IMG/VR virus record: IMGVR_UViG_3300020121_000208
Coordinates: 1-42,598 of that record
Length of the DNA: 42,598 bases
Origin: a virus
Strand: one strand, 5' to 3'
A program made the position numbers and the translations under genes. Below the pieces are notes generated by a model that saw nothing but the letters and a program-made list of their open reading frames with translations, searched no databases and was not told where the DNA came from. Below are positions 30,347 to 37,972 of the stretch, piece after piece; position 1 is the first letter of the stretch, and every line of letters begins with the position of its first letter.

Positions 30347-30492
30347 ACACATCGAAAGCCACGCCGCGTCAGCAGCGGCGGCACTACTACCGACGGCGGA
30401 TGCTGGGCTATTCGGGACCGTGCGCCAGCTACAAGCACGCCGACTGTCGCTCGTGCGACTGCGCGTGCCACGACGCGAGGAAGGACCGATGA
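30343..30492 (+). CDS. Small Cys-rich basic protein (49 residues)
   Basis: ATG 30343 overlaps the preceding stop. The N-terminus is very basic (RQQRRHYYRRRMLG). The C-terminal half holds CASYKHADCRSCDCACHDAR, likely a zinc site. The end resembles that of the 29548-29775 protein, suggesting duplication or a shared metal-binding motif. Its TGA overlaps the next start at 30489. Confidence 0.6.
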   Translation: MNTSKATPRQQRRHYYRRRMLGYSGPCASYKHADCRSCDCACHDARKDR

Positions 30493-31034
30493 CCGACGTG
30501 CAGCAGGCATCTCAGGCATTCATGCGCGCGGCAGACAAGACCACCACGCTGTACGCGCTATCGGACGAATACCTGCATCTGGTCGATCTGCTCGACGGCG
30601 GCGAGATGGACGTTGACGAGGTCGAGCGCGAGCTGGATCGGATCAGCGGCGAGATCACCCACAAGGCCGAGAGCATCGCCGGGCTGATTCGCTGGTACCA
30701 GGGTCTGGCCGACATGCGTAAGGCCGAAGCCAAGCGCATGAGCGAGTCGGTCGCCAGCTTCGAGCACCAGGCCGAGCGGTTGAAGGCGTACGTGCTGGCC
30801 AACATGATCGCGACCGGTCACACGCGTCTGGACACTGGTCGGTTCACGCTCAGCGTCCGCCAGAACCCGCCGTCAGTTGCGGTACTGGATGCCTCAGCAG
30901 TGCCGTCGGAGTTTCAGCGCACAAAGGTCGAGATCAGCGTCGACAAGCGGGCCATCGTGGAGCACACAAAGCTGACCGGCGAGGTAGTGCCGGGCACCGA
31001 GATCATCCACGGCACCCGTCTCGACATCCGCTAA
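30489..31034 (+). CDS. Siphovirus Gp157-family protein (181 residues)
   Basis: ATG 30489 lies in the overlap with the previous stop. The protein fits the Gp157 family found in replication or superinfection-related early modules: long N-terminal coiled coil (residues 10-75, with EVERELDRISGEITHKAESI), the segment YQGLADMRKAEAKRMSESVA, then ERLKAYVLANMIATGHTRLD and the beta region FTLSVRQNPPSVAVLDASAV. Family members are linked to early phage functions; one was reported to give phage resistance to a host. It precedes the SSB-like gene, consistent with a recombination or replication role. Confidence 0.82.
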   Translation: MTDVQQASQAFMRAADKTTTLYALSDEYLHLVDLLDGGEMDVDEVERELDRISGEITHKAESIAGLIRWYQGLADMRKAEAKRMSESVASFEHQAERLKAYVLANMIATGHTRLDTGRFTLSVRQNPPSVAVLDASAVPSEFQRTKVEISVDKRAIVEHTKLTGEVVPGTEIIHGTRLDIR

Positions 31035-31052
31035 TCCGAGCCTAGTCGCGGC

Positions 31053-31064
31053 ATCGCCGGCGAT
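31053..31064 (+). promoter_or_regulatory. Twelve-base palindrome before the SSB-like gene
   Basis: ATCGCCGGCGAT is a perfect palindrome in the 51-base gap between genes, 11 bases before the AGGAGGGG ribosome-binding site of the gene at 31086. It could be an operator or part of a leader hairpin. Confidence 0.35.
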
Positions 31065-31085
31065 ACAGGCGATAGGAGGGGACTC

Positions 31086-31826
31086 GTGTCGATTTTGCGT
31101 AGCGCAACCGAAACGTCCCAACAAGGTGACTGGCGACCCGTGGCGGAGGGCTTCCGCCGTTTCGAGATTGGGAAACCGACGATTCAGGAAGACGTGAAGT
31201 GGGGCGGCTTGAAGCTGCGTATCCCGCTCGTGTTGACGCCCAGCGAGCAGACTCGCCAGGCCAAAGAAATCGGCGAGCCCGAACCCGGTACGCAGCAGTC
31301 GTGGCAGAGCAGTTACCGACCCGCGCTCAAGCTTGGCTGGTTCGACAAGACGGGCGCGTTCCAGAGCACGATGCTGATCGACTTTCTGTGCGCCGCACTG
31401 GGTGTCGAGAACGGCAAGAAGTTCCGCAAGTGGATCGAGCGCGGTGGACACGGGCCGCGGCCCGAGGACAAAGACGACGACCTGGCCGAGCGTGCGCTGC
31501 TCGAGAACTGGTTCGGCTGGTTCGAAGGGCTCGAGGTGTACGGCACGATCACCCACTCGAAGCCGGACAGCCAGGGTCGGATCTGGGCCAACTTCGCCGG
31601 GCCGATCCCCATCGGCTCGCTGCCCAATCAGCCCGAACAGGACTACCAGGCGCTAGCGCGCGGAAAACTGCGCGCGCTGATCGAGGAAGCCGGCCTGGGC
31701 GACGACGAGCTGACGGCTACGAAACCTGTCGCTTCAAAAGCCGCGCCGGAACCGGTTGCCGCGGCGCCGAAGAAACGAACCTACGACGAGATCTTCGCTG
31801 ACGGGAACGACGACACCCCGTTCTGA
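31086..31826 (+). CDS. SSB-like protein with acidic DDTPF tail (246 residues)
   Basis: GTG 31086 behind a strong AGGAGGGG site. Residues 1-175 form a beta/alpha domain with many aromatic residues (VKWGGLKLRIPLVLT, WFGWFEGLEVYGTITHSKPD, GRIWANFAGPIPIG) that could bind ssDNA. Residues 190-235 are a flexible Ala/Pro/Lys linker. The final residues GNDDTPF mimic the DDDIPF tail by which bacterial SSB proteins recruit partners. With the primase-helicase next door, I infer a phage single-stranded DNA-binding protein. The domain itself does not look like a standard OB-fold SSB. Confidence 0.66.
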   Translation: MSILRSATETSQQGDWRPVAEGFRRFEIGKPTIQEDVKWGGLKLRIPLVLTPSEQTRQAKEIGEPEPGTQQSWQSSYRPALKLGWFDKTGAFQSTMLIDFLCAALGVENGKKFRKWIERGGHGPRPEDKDDDLAERALLENWFGWFEGLEVYGTITHSKPDSQGRIWANFAGPIPIGSLPNQPEQDYQALARGKLRALIEEAGLGDDELTATKPVASKAAPEPVAAAPKKRTYDEIFADGNDDTPF

Positions 31827-31832
31827 GGCCAT

Positions 31833-34019
31833 GTGAGTAACGACGACGTACGCATTCCCGTCAGTGTCTTCCAGAACAAGGATGACAAGCACCCGGAGCC
31901 GCACGAATTGTCGTGGCGGGCACTGGCCATCCGGCTGTGCCGCTATTCGGAGCGGCTGAACAAGGATGGCAAGGCGTGGAGTCCGGTGACGTATCTACCG
32001 GGCACCACGCGCGGCAAGGCGAACGTCGATCAGGTGTTCGCGCTGGTGCTCGACCTGGATCACGGCGGCGACTACTGGGTGCTGCTCGACGGGCGCGAGC
32101 TCGTCGCACATACCACCCACTCACACACACCTGCGGCGCCGCGCTGGCGGGTGACGCTGCCGCTCACCCGACCGATCAGTGGCGCCGACTGGCCGGCCTT
32201 CTGGTTACGCGCGAATGCCTTCTTCGGTGGGTGTGTCGATCCGGCGACCAAGGACGCCAGTCGACTGTTCTACCTGCCGTCGTGCCCACCAGGCGCGCAG
32301 CACGAGGAGCGGTGGCAGCACGGGACGCTGCTCGATCCAGACAGTCTGCCCGAGGTCGAGAAGTACGAGCCGCCCACCCCGCTGCGTAACGGCCAGCGGG
32401 CGAGCGTGTTCAGCGATCACCTCGAAGGCTGGGCGTCCCGCTTCGCTCAGGCCAGGGTCGGCGAGCTGGCCAACATGCCGCCCGACAGTGGGCGCAACTC
32501 GGCGTGTAACCGGGTGGCGCACTTGCTGGGTGGGCTGGTGGCCGATCCGCGGCACGACCTGAGCGCCGAGTACGTAGTCGAGCTGCTGCAGGCAGCGTGT
32601 GAGCGCAATCGTCTGGTCGCCGACGACGGCCAGCGCAGTGTCGACGCGACGATCCGCAGCGGACTCGAGTCGGGGCTGACCAGAGCGTGGAGCCCGGCCG
32701 ACCAGGATCCCCCACCGCTACCTATCAGGATCCACGCCGCGCGCAATGGAACCGTTCCCAAGCAACCGACTTCATCTGCAGGACTGGAGGCGGAACGCAT
32801 GACTGATGTCGAGAACGAAGCGCTGGACTGGTTGTGGCGCGGCCGGTTTGCGCGCGGCAAGGCCACGCTGCTGATGGGTGATCCGGGTCTGGGCAAGAGT
32901 CTGATCAGCCACTGGCTGGCGGCTCAGGTATCGACTGGCGCCGAGTGGCCGGACGGCGGGCGGTGCGACCAGGGCGCGGCCATCCTGATGACCATCGAGG
33001 ACGGGTTGGCCGACACGGTCAAGCCGCGTCTGGTGGCCGCCGGTGCCGACTGCGACCGCGTGTTTGCCGTACGTGGGGTGATCGGCGAGGACGACAACAA
33101 GACCGAGCGCATGTTCGCACTCGAAGAGCATCTCGGCTTGCTCGAGGAGCTGGTCGTACGCGAACGGGCCAACCTGGTGGTCATGGATCCGGTGTCGGCC
33201 TATCTCGGGCCGAACATCAACGCGCACAAGGAGAGCGACGTGCGGCGGGTGCTGGGTCCGCTGCAGATGATGGCCGAGCGCACGAACATCGTGCTGCTGC
33301 TGATCATCCATCTGACCAAGGGGTCGGGCGTGGCGGCACTGTACCGCGCGACGGGCTCGATCGCCTTTCCCGCGGCGTGTCGCATCGTGCTCGGCGTGGC
33401 CGCCGATCCGAATGACGACGACGGCAAGCGGCGACTACTGCTGCCCATCAAGCTCAACGTCGGGATCCCGGTGTCGGGCATCGGCTACCGCATTGAGACC
33501 ACGCAGCAGTCGATCTTGCCCGGCGCCGATGAGCGCGACCAGCCACCGATCCTGGTCTGGGACAGTGACCCGGTCCTGGTCGACGCGACGGTCGCCATGG
33601 ATCGAGCCGGCACCCAGCAGGAGATGGGCGTGCTGGCCGACACCAAGCGCGCACTGACCGAGATCATGTCGGGCGGCCGTCTGCTGGCCAATGAGGGCTT
33701 TCGGCAACTCAAGGACGCAGGCGCCTCAACGGCCCCGGCGACCGTGGCCAGGGCGCGCAAAGAGTTGGGCATTCGCTCCATGCGCGACATCAGAAACGGC
33801 CCATGGTGGTGGGAACCCCCAGCTTCCATGCTCATGCGCGCGTATTACCCCACGGAATCTACGGTACCTACGGCATCTATACCCCCTCATTTCACAGATG
33901 CCACACATGCCGTAGATTCCCCAGATTTCAAAAATTCCTCGCGCGTGCGCGAGGCCCCTGAAACGCGCGAGGTGCGGCTGTGTCCGCGCTGCCAGCAGCA
34001 CATGGACGTCGCGGTCTAA
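31833..34019 (+). CDS. Primase-helicase fusion (728 residues)
   Basis: GTG start six bases after the SSB-like gene. The N-terminal 260 residues look like a primase-polymerase domain: VFALVLDLDHGG near residue 73 (a D-x-D metal motif), HTTHSHTPAAPRWRV, and SRLFYLPSCPP. The central region is a RepA/RecA-like AAA helicase: Walker A in LLMGDPGLGKSL near residue 350, Walker B in LVVMDPVSAYL near 448, and a motif in LLIIHLTKGSG. The C-terminus carries a small helical domain and ends with Cys residues (CPRCQQHMD). It should prime and unwind DNA for phage replication. Confidence 0.85.
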   Translation: MSNDDVRIPVSVFQNKDDKHPEPHELSWRALAIRLCRYSERLNKDGKAWSPVTYLPGTTRGKANVDQVFALVLDLDHGGDYWVLLDGRELVAHTTHSHTPAAPRWRVTLPLTRPISGADWPAFWLRANAFFGGCVDPATKDASRLFYLPSCPPGAQHEERWQHGTLLDPDSLPEVEKYEPPTPLRNGQRASVFSDHLEGWASRFAQARVGELANMPPDSGRNSACNRVAHLLGGLVADPRHDLSAEYVVELLQAACERNRLVADDGQRSVDATIRSGLESGLTRAWSPADQDPPPLPIRIHAARNGTVPKQPTSSAGLEAERMTDVENEALDWLWRGRFARGKATLLMGDPGLGKSLISHWLAAQVSTGAEWPDGGRCDQGAAILMTIEDGLADTVKPRLVAAGADCDRVFAVRGVIGEDDNKTERMFALEEHLGLLEELVVRERANLVVMDPVSAYLGPNINAHKESDVRRVLGPLQMMAERTNIVLLLIIHLTKGSGVAALYRATGSIAFPAACRIVLGVAADPNDDDGKRRLLLPIKLNVGIPVSGIGYRIETTQQSILPGADERDQPPILVWDSDPVLVDATVAMDRAGTQQEMGVLADTKRALTEIMSGGRLLANEGFRQLKDAGASTAPATVARARKELGIRSMRDIRNGPWWWEPPASMLMRAYYPTESTVPTASIPPHFTDATHAVDSPDFKNSSRVREAPETREVRLCPRCQQHMDVAV

Positions 34020-34091
34020 TCGAGTCCTGAGCACGCCTGTACCGACGCGAGCGGGCTACCCGAGGGGCTGTGCCCGATCCATCGAGTCCTG
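34019..34091 (+). repeat. Direct 11-base repeat around an intergenic gap
   Basis: ATCGAGTCCTG occurs at 34019-34029 and 34081-34091, flanking most of the short gap after the primase-helicase. It could be a trace of insertion or deletion, or a paired binding site. Confidence 0.4.
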
Positions 34092-34101
34092 TTCAGCCTG
34101 C

Positions 34102-34299
34102 ATGACTGCGATGCTCTCTGAGCCCAGGCTGGTGCGCCGCGCGCGGCCGGGCAAACAGCTCATCCCGTTCCTGCCGGTCTGCGGGCGCTGCGGCAAGCTG
34201 CTGCGCGGCAAACAGACGCGCTGGTGTGGACATGGTTGCCGCAGGAACGCCGCGTACTGGGTCGGCCAACTGGCGGCCTACTGGGAGAAGGCGGGATGA
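34102..34299 (+). CDS. Small zinc-type protein (65 residues)
   Basis: ATG 34102; no clear ribosome-binding site. The centre is VCGRCGKLLRGKQTRWCGHGC, a Cys-x2-Cys and Cys-x3-Cys set likely to hold zinc, with basic residues around it. TGA overlaps the next ATG. Similar short zinc proteins are frequent in this early module. Possible DNA or RNA binding; unproven. Confidence 0.65.
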   Translation: MTAMLSEPRLVRRARPGKQLIPFLPVCGRCGKLLRGKQTRWCGHGCRRNAAYWVGQLAAYWEKAG

Positions 34300-34577
34300 C
34301 CAACGAGATCTGCGCTACGACCGGGTGCTGGACGTACACCCGCCCCAAGGAGCGGTATTGCCTGGCGTGCCAGTTGGATCGCAATGTGCCGCAGCCGCCG
34401 CTCAATCGGATGGGTCGACCGGGTCGGCTGGTGCAGCACATCACCCAGTGCGATCTGAGCATGGAGGAGTGTGAGACATGCGAGCGGGCCTTGATGATGG
34501 CCCCGGAGGGGCTGGCCCACCAGCGGCTGGACCTGGTGTGGGAGCTGCTCGAGAAGAAGCGCGAGGGGCGCCAATGA
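34296..34577 (+). CDS. Small Cys-rich early protein (93 residues)
   Basis: ATG 34296 overlaps the previous stop. The first 25 residues contain CATTGCWTYTRPKERYCLAC, a probable zinc site; a second Cys pair follows near residue 57 (CETCERALMMAP). The C-terminus is helical (HQRLDLVWELLEKKREGRQ). No family is recognised. The stop overlaps the next ATG. Confidence 0.64.
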   Translation: MTNEICATTGCWTYTRPKERYCLACQLDRNVPQPPLNRMGRPGRLVQHITQCDLSMEECETCERALMMAPEGLAHQRLDLVWELLEKKREGRQ

Positions 34578-34810
34578 TGAGCGAGCCTAACGGCTGGGCA
34601 GACGTAGCTAGAAAGCAGGACTGGTATGACGAAAGCAAGTGCGTGATGTGTGGTGCGACCTCACCTGAACCAGCCATCGTCATCAGCAGTGCCCAGGACA
34701 ACAGGACTGTCGCGTTGGTTTGCTCAACGCACACGCTGTACGAGTTTGTTGACGATCGTCGGTTCTTGATCTCATTCCTGTACGCGCCACACCCGATCAA
34801 GGTCGCTTGA
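34574..34810 (+). CDS. Small early protein with one zinc-knuckle-like pair (78 residues)
   Basis: Starts at ATG 34574 (a second ATG follows at once). Contains CVMCGATSPEPA near residue 26 and then beta segments ending in CSTHTLYEFV. Two Cys pairs plus His could bind zinc. Composition is less basic than its neighbours. No family is recognised; coupled to the excisionase-like gene. Confidence 0.62.
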   Translation: MMSEPNGWADVARKQDWYDESKCVMCGATSPEPAIVISSAQDNRTVALVCSTHTLYEFVDDRRFLISFLYAPHPIKVA

Positions 34811-35106
34811 TGACGGACCAGCCGAGTAACGGTTCAGTAACGGGTCCACCGATTCTGCTGACGCGGGAGCAGGCCGCCGAGTGGTGCCAGGTCAGCCCGG
34901 ACATCCTCGATCAGTGGACGTATGAGCCGGGCTTCCCGGTCCTGCGACGTCCGGGCGGGCACTTCGTGCGGATCCATCGGGGCGCACTTGAACGGTGGCT
35001 CGAAGAGAAAGCGACGGCGAGCAATCCGCAGCCGGTGTACCAGTTACCCGACCCGCCTAGAAGGCGTACTCGTCAGCGTTCTTCGGACGGTTTCGATGCT
35101 GGTTAG
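34810..35106 (+). CDS. Excisionase-like helix-turn-helix protein (98 residues)
   Basis: ATG 34810 overlaps the previous stop; TTG 34807 is also in frame. The pattern LLTREQAAEWCQVSPDILDQ, then WTYEPGFPVLRRPGGHFVRI and LERWLEEKA is that of HTH_17/MerR-like excisionases: a helix-turn-helix, a wing with Arg-Pro-Gly-Gly, and a final helix. It would help excise the prophage with the integrase or act as a regulator. It ends TAG immediately followed by TGA and overlaps the end of the convergent gene. Confidence 0.75.
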   Translation: MTDQPSNGSVTGPPILLTREQAAEWCQVSPDILDQWTYEPGFPVLRRPGGHFVRIHRGALERWLEEKATASNPQPVYQLPDPPRRRTRQRSSDGFDAG

Positions 35107-35611
35107 TGACCTTGTAGACAGTCTGGCTGCCGAGTGCCGGCCATTCAGCCTTGAGCAGTTCGAGGATCTCGGGTGCGCTCTTGCCAGCCTCGCGTAGTTC
35201 GATGATGCGCTGGTTGCGGCGCTCCAGATCGGGCGACAGCGTATGCCGCTGACGATAGGCGTAGGCAGCACGATTCGCCCAGCAGTCGGAGCAGAAGCGC
35301 CGCTCGCGGCCATGGTTCTTGTAGCGAGCAGAGAAGGCGGCACCGCACGCCTGGCAGACGTGTTGACCCGGCTCAACCTCTCTCGCGGCCCGCGCGGCAC
35401 GCTGCGCCTGACGGCGCTGCTGGGAACACACGACGCACGGCGTGCCACATGCGGTGCAGCGCTGCTCGGGTGCCTGAGCAGCGTGGTAGTGCGCTCGGCT
35501 GCAATAGCGGCCGGTGACACGGCCGAGGCGAACATGGCTTTCGAGCTCGGTGAACGGGACACCGCAGTACTCGCAGATGAAGTCGAGTCGCCAACCACGA
35601 AGCTCAGACAT
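35057..35611 (-). CDS. Leftward multi-zinc protein (184 residues)
   Basis: ATG 35611. It contains three or four zinc-type modules: CEYCGVPFTELESHVRLGRV with GRYCSRAHYH, then CTACGTPCVVC, and CQACGAAFSARYKNHGRERR with CSDC. The C-terminus has a helix-turn-helix-like part (IIELREAGKSAPEILELLKA, then GSQTVYKV). It may therefore be a DNA-binding regulator. It diverges from the promoter at 35689 and overlaps the excisionase-like gene end. TAG stop. Confidence 0.68.
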   Translation of the reverse strand: MSELRGWRLDFICEYCGVPFTELESHVRLGRVTGRYCSRAHYHAAQAPEQRCTACGTPCVVCSQQRRQAQRAARAAREVEPGQHVCQACGAAFSARYKNHGRERRFCSDCWANRAAYAYRQRHTLSPDLERRNQRIIELREAGKSAPEILELLKAEWPALGSQTVYKVTNQHRNRPKNADEYAF

Positions 35612-35700
35612 GAGGATCCATACGAACGATCATACCGTACGGACGCAGCGTTATCTACTAACGAACGTTCGAGTGGCCTTAAAACAGGTATAATTTTGGG
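35612..35700. promoter_or_regulatory. Divergent promoter region with palindromic operator
   Basis: Rightward: perfect -10 TATAAT at 35689-35694 (no good -35). Leftward: TATGAT (35629-35634) reads toward the zinc-protein gene. Between them CGAACGTTCG (35662-35671) is a perfect ten-base palindrome, and CGAACGATC lies at 35622-35630. The layout resembles an immunity or lysogeny switch with an operator shared by both directions. Confidence 0.5.
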
Positions 35701-35812
35701 CACGCACTGCAGCGATTACTGCAGTCACCAGGGTCGGTTTCAGGCCCATTCTGACGGACTCCAACGGACTCCGTGAGTTCAAATGTGATGGCCCAAAGTG
35801 GTTTGTGCGGCC

Positions 35813-35856
35813 CTGCGGAGGACGAGGTCGCCGGTTCGAGTCCGGCCGGGATCGCC
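35813..35856 (+). other. Probable attP: 3' half of a tRNA
   Basis: Contains a consensus T arm (stem GCCGG/CCGGC with loop TTCGAGT, 35830-35846), the acceptor 3' strand CGGGATC, a discriminator base and CC. Upstream lies an anticodon-loop-like CTGCGGA and GGACG. No matching 5' acceptor GATCCCG is present, so the tRNA is incomplete. Phage integrases often use the 3' half of a host tRNA as att core; the terminator just after and the integrase nearby support this. Confidence 0.65.
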
Positions 35857-35870
35857 TCTCATTTGAGATC

Positions 35871-35897
35871 AAAAACCCCTCGTGCGAGGGGTTTTTT
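35871..35897 (+). terminator. Strong bidirectional intrinsic terminator
   Basis: AAAAACCCCTC (35871-35881) pairs perfectly with GAGGGGTTTTT (35886-35896) around a GTGC loop. T-runs on both strands make it a classical terminator in both directions. It separates the attP-like element from the PAPS-reductase-family gene. Confidence 0.9.
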
Positions 35898-35942
35898 CTT
35901 GCTCCGGAGCACGCACTGTACAAACTCACTTGACAAACGCCG

Positions 35943-36725
35943 ATGACTGACCCGCTCGAGGTCATCGACCAGGCGATCGCCGAGCACCGGCCCGGCTCGA
36001 TCTTTGCCCTGTTCAGTGGCGGCCACGACTCGGTCACGTCCACCCACCTGACCGCACAGCACCCGGCCTTTACGGCGGTCGTGCACGTCAACACGGGCAT
36101 TGGCATCGAGGAGACGCGCGACTACGTCAGGCAGACCTGCCACGACCAGGGCTGGCCGCTGCTCGAGTTGCACGCGCCTGCAGGGTGGTACGAGAAACGT
36201 TGTCTCGAGCGAGGAATGCCTGGTGGTCCCCAGCAGCACGGGATCATGTACCAGCGGCTGAAGGACGATCAGCTCAGACAATTGGTCCGTGAGTACAAGC
36301 GGCATCGCGGCGATCGCGTGGGTCTTGTCACGGGCATACGCCAGGCCGAGTCTGATCGTCGCCTGCGTGTGCATCCCGTGCCGATCACGCGCGAACGAGC
36401 CCAGTTGTGGATCAATCCGATCCTCGAGTGGACAAAGGCCGACGTGAACGCGTACATGGACAAGCACGGCATCCGGCGTAACCCGGTCGTCGACAAGCTG
36501 CATCGGTCGGGTGAGTGCTTATGCGGCGCGCTGGCTGACCCGGCCGAGCTCGAGTGGATCGCGTTCTGGTACCCAGACACCGCGGCGTACATCCACGGGC
36601 TCGAGGCCGAGTGCTTCAGCCGCCAGTTGCCGTATCGCTGGGGTCAGAAGTCGTCGCAGCCGTTCGAGGCACAGCAGCCCATGCTGCCGCTGTGCCAGGA
36701 CTGCGCGACCCGCTGGTCGGTCTAG
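35943..36725 (+). CDS. PAPS-reductase-family PP-loop protein (260 residues)
   Basis: Adenine-nucleotide alpha-hydrolase of the phosphoadenosine phosphosulfate reductase family (CysH/DndC-like). The PP-loop is SGGHDS at residues 25-30. Further family patterns are VVHVNTGIGIEETRDYV and GIRQAESDRR. The region INPILEWTKADVNAYMDKHG is a common family signature. Cys pairs near the C-terminus (SGECLCG and LCQDC) suggest a metal or Fe-S site. Phage members may take part in DNA sulfur modification, nucleotide chemistry or sulfur metabolism; the substrate cannot be told here. ATG 35943; TAG shared in CTAG with the integrase end. Confidence 0.82.
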   Translation: MTDPLEVIDQAIAEHRPGSIFALFSGGHDSVTSTHLTAQHPAFTAVVHVNTGIGIEETRDYVRQTCHDQGWPLLELHAPAGWYEKRCLERGMPGGPQQHGIMYQRLKDDQLRQLVREYKRHRGDRVGLVTGIRQAESDRRLRVHPVPITRERAQLWINPILEWTKADVNAYMDKHGIRRNPVVDKLHRSGECLCGALADPAELEWIAFWYPDTAAYIHGLEAECFSRQLPYRWGQKSSQPFEAQQPMLPLCQDCATRWSV

Positions 36726-37972
36726 TCGCCACTGCCACCCACGAGACGGCGCAGGACCACGTCGAGCTTCTGGGCGGCGTCGCGCTTATCGCTCTCCAGC
36801 GGATCGTGGTAGTAGTCGGTCATGGCACGGTCGCGGTGACCGGCCAGTTCCATGATCACGCGGTCGGCGACACCAGCATGGCCGAGCAGGGTGGTGAAGT
36901 TGCGACGCAACGCGTGGAAGCGTTTGATGTCCAGCCCGGCCTTCTTGCTGACCGACGAGAAGTACTTGCTGATCGTGTCGGGCTCGATGGGCGTGCCCAC
37001 CGACGTGGTGAAGATGAAGCCGGTGCGTTGGCCGGCTTGATAGTCGGCGCCGCGCCACGCCGGGCCGCGCGCCAGACGCTGGGCAACCTGATCGGTCCAA
37101 CGCTGGTCGAGCATGCCGCGCACGAGGCCGGCGACTGGCACACGGCGCTCGTCCTGAGACTTCAGACCCTGGCGCTCGAGCCGGCTGGTCGACATCCCGA
37201 GTCGGTCGGCCGTACGGCGGCTCAAGCGGTTGACGCGCTGGTGGACGCGCACGAGCGCGGTGTCGGCGGTCGGGTAGGTCACGTCTTCCCAGCGCAGCCC
37301 GGCGACCTCGGCGCGACGCAAGCCGGTACCCAGGCCGAGCCACACCAGCAGCTTGAGTGGATCGCGGTCGATCGCGCGCAACAGGTTGGTCAGATCTTCT
37401 TCGGCCGGCTGGACGTGCTTCGGGGTAGCCACGCGCGGCCGGTCGATCTGTTCCTTGCTGGCCGGGTTGTAGGGCAGCATGCGGCGTTTGACGGCCACGT
37501 CGAGCGCCGCGCTGACGACGAGCAGGGTCTGGCGACGGATCTCGGCGCTGGCGCCCTGGTCGTGCAAGGCTTTCTGCCAGCGTTCGATGCGTTCGGGTGA
37601 CACGTCCTTGATGGTGAGTCGCAGTTTGCCGATATGCGGCTTGATGTACAGGCGGATGCGGCTCTCGTACTTCTCGAGCGTGATGGGCTCGATGCCGTCG
37701 GTGCGATTGCCCGCGGCGTCATAGCGGGGTGTCTTGCGCTCGAGCCAGTAGTCGAGCCAGTCACCCACGAGCCACTGGTCAGCCTTCAGGTTGAGGCCGG
37801 CTTCGCGGTTCTTGAGCCAGGCGTCGCGCTTGCTGATCGCGTCCTTGCGCAGCGTCGCGCTGAAGCGCTTGGTTTTACCCTCGTGCCGGGTGGTCGCAAA
37901 CCAGAGATTGTCTGAGGCACGCTGGTAGATCGAGCCCTCGCCGTCGGCGCGTGCCTTTGGCTTGCGGGTCAT
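36722..37972 (-). CDS. int: Tyrosine-type integrase (416 residues)
   Basis: Site-specific recombinase for prophage integration and excision. The N-terminal arm-binding part begins GEGSIYQRASDNLWFATTRH. The core-binding region spans about residues 65-170 and the catalytic domain about 190-400. Catalytic residues are visible: Arg in GTGLRRAEVAGLRWEDV (219/220), His and Arg in HALRRNF (353, 356), His in GHRDRAM (379) and the nucleophile Tyr in TDYYHDP (387 or 388). Length fits the family. ATG 37972 overlaps the upstream stop. It converges on the PAPS-family gene, with attP beyond that gene. Confidence 0.95.
   Translation of the reverse strand: MTRKPKARADGEGSIYQRASDNLWFATTRHEGKTKRFSATLRKDAISKRDAWLKNREAGLNLKADQWLVGDWLDYWLERKTPRYDAAGNRTDGIEPITLEKYESRIRLYIKPHIGKLRLTIKDVSPERIERWQKALHDQGASAEIRRQTLLVVSAALDVAVKRRMLPYNPASKEQIDRPRVATPKHVQPAEEDLTNLLRAIDRDPLKLLVWLGLGTGLRRAEVAGLRWEDVTYPTADTALVRVHQRVNRLSRRTADRLGMSTSRLERQGLKSQDERRVPVAGLVRGMLDQRWTDQVAQRLARGPAWRGADYQAGQRTGFIFTTSVGTPIEPDTISKYFSSVSKKAGLDIKRFHALRRNFTTLLGHAGVADRVIMELAGHRDRAMTDYYHDPLESDKRDAAQKLDVVLRRLVGGSGD

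Larger units (their letters stand above)
35689..35897 (+). ncRNA. Possible short transcript from TATAAT to strong terminator
   Basis: A TATAAT at 35689-35694 would start transcription near 35701, and a strong terminator ends at 35897, with no gene between. The predicted RNA is about 200 bases and contains ACTGCAG repeats, an A-rich middle and a tRNA-like T arm. It could be a regulatory RNA or simply transcription across attP. Confidence 0.4.

Noticed and set aside
35800-35856. Intact tRNA gene
   Set aside because: T arm and 3' acceptor are good, but no 5' acceptor or D arm matches; only the 3' half is present.
9643-36725. Complete reassignment of TAG as a sense codon
   Set aside because: TAG ends several well-defined genes, including both members of two convergent pairs sharing CTAG, and no phage suppressor tRNA is visible. 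Partial suppression or local errors remain possible.
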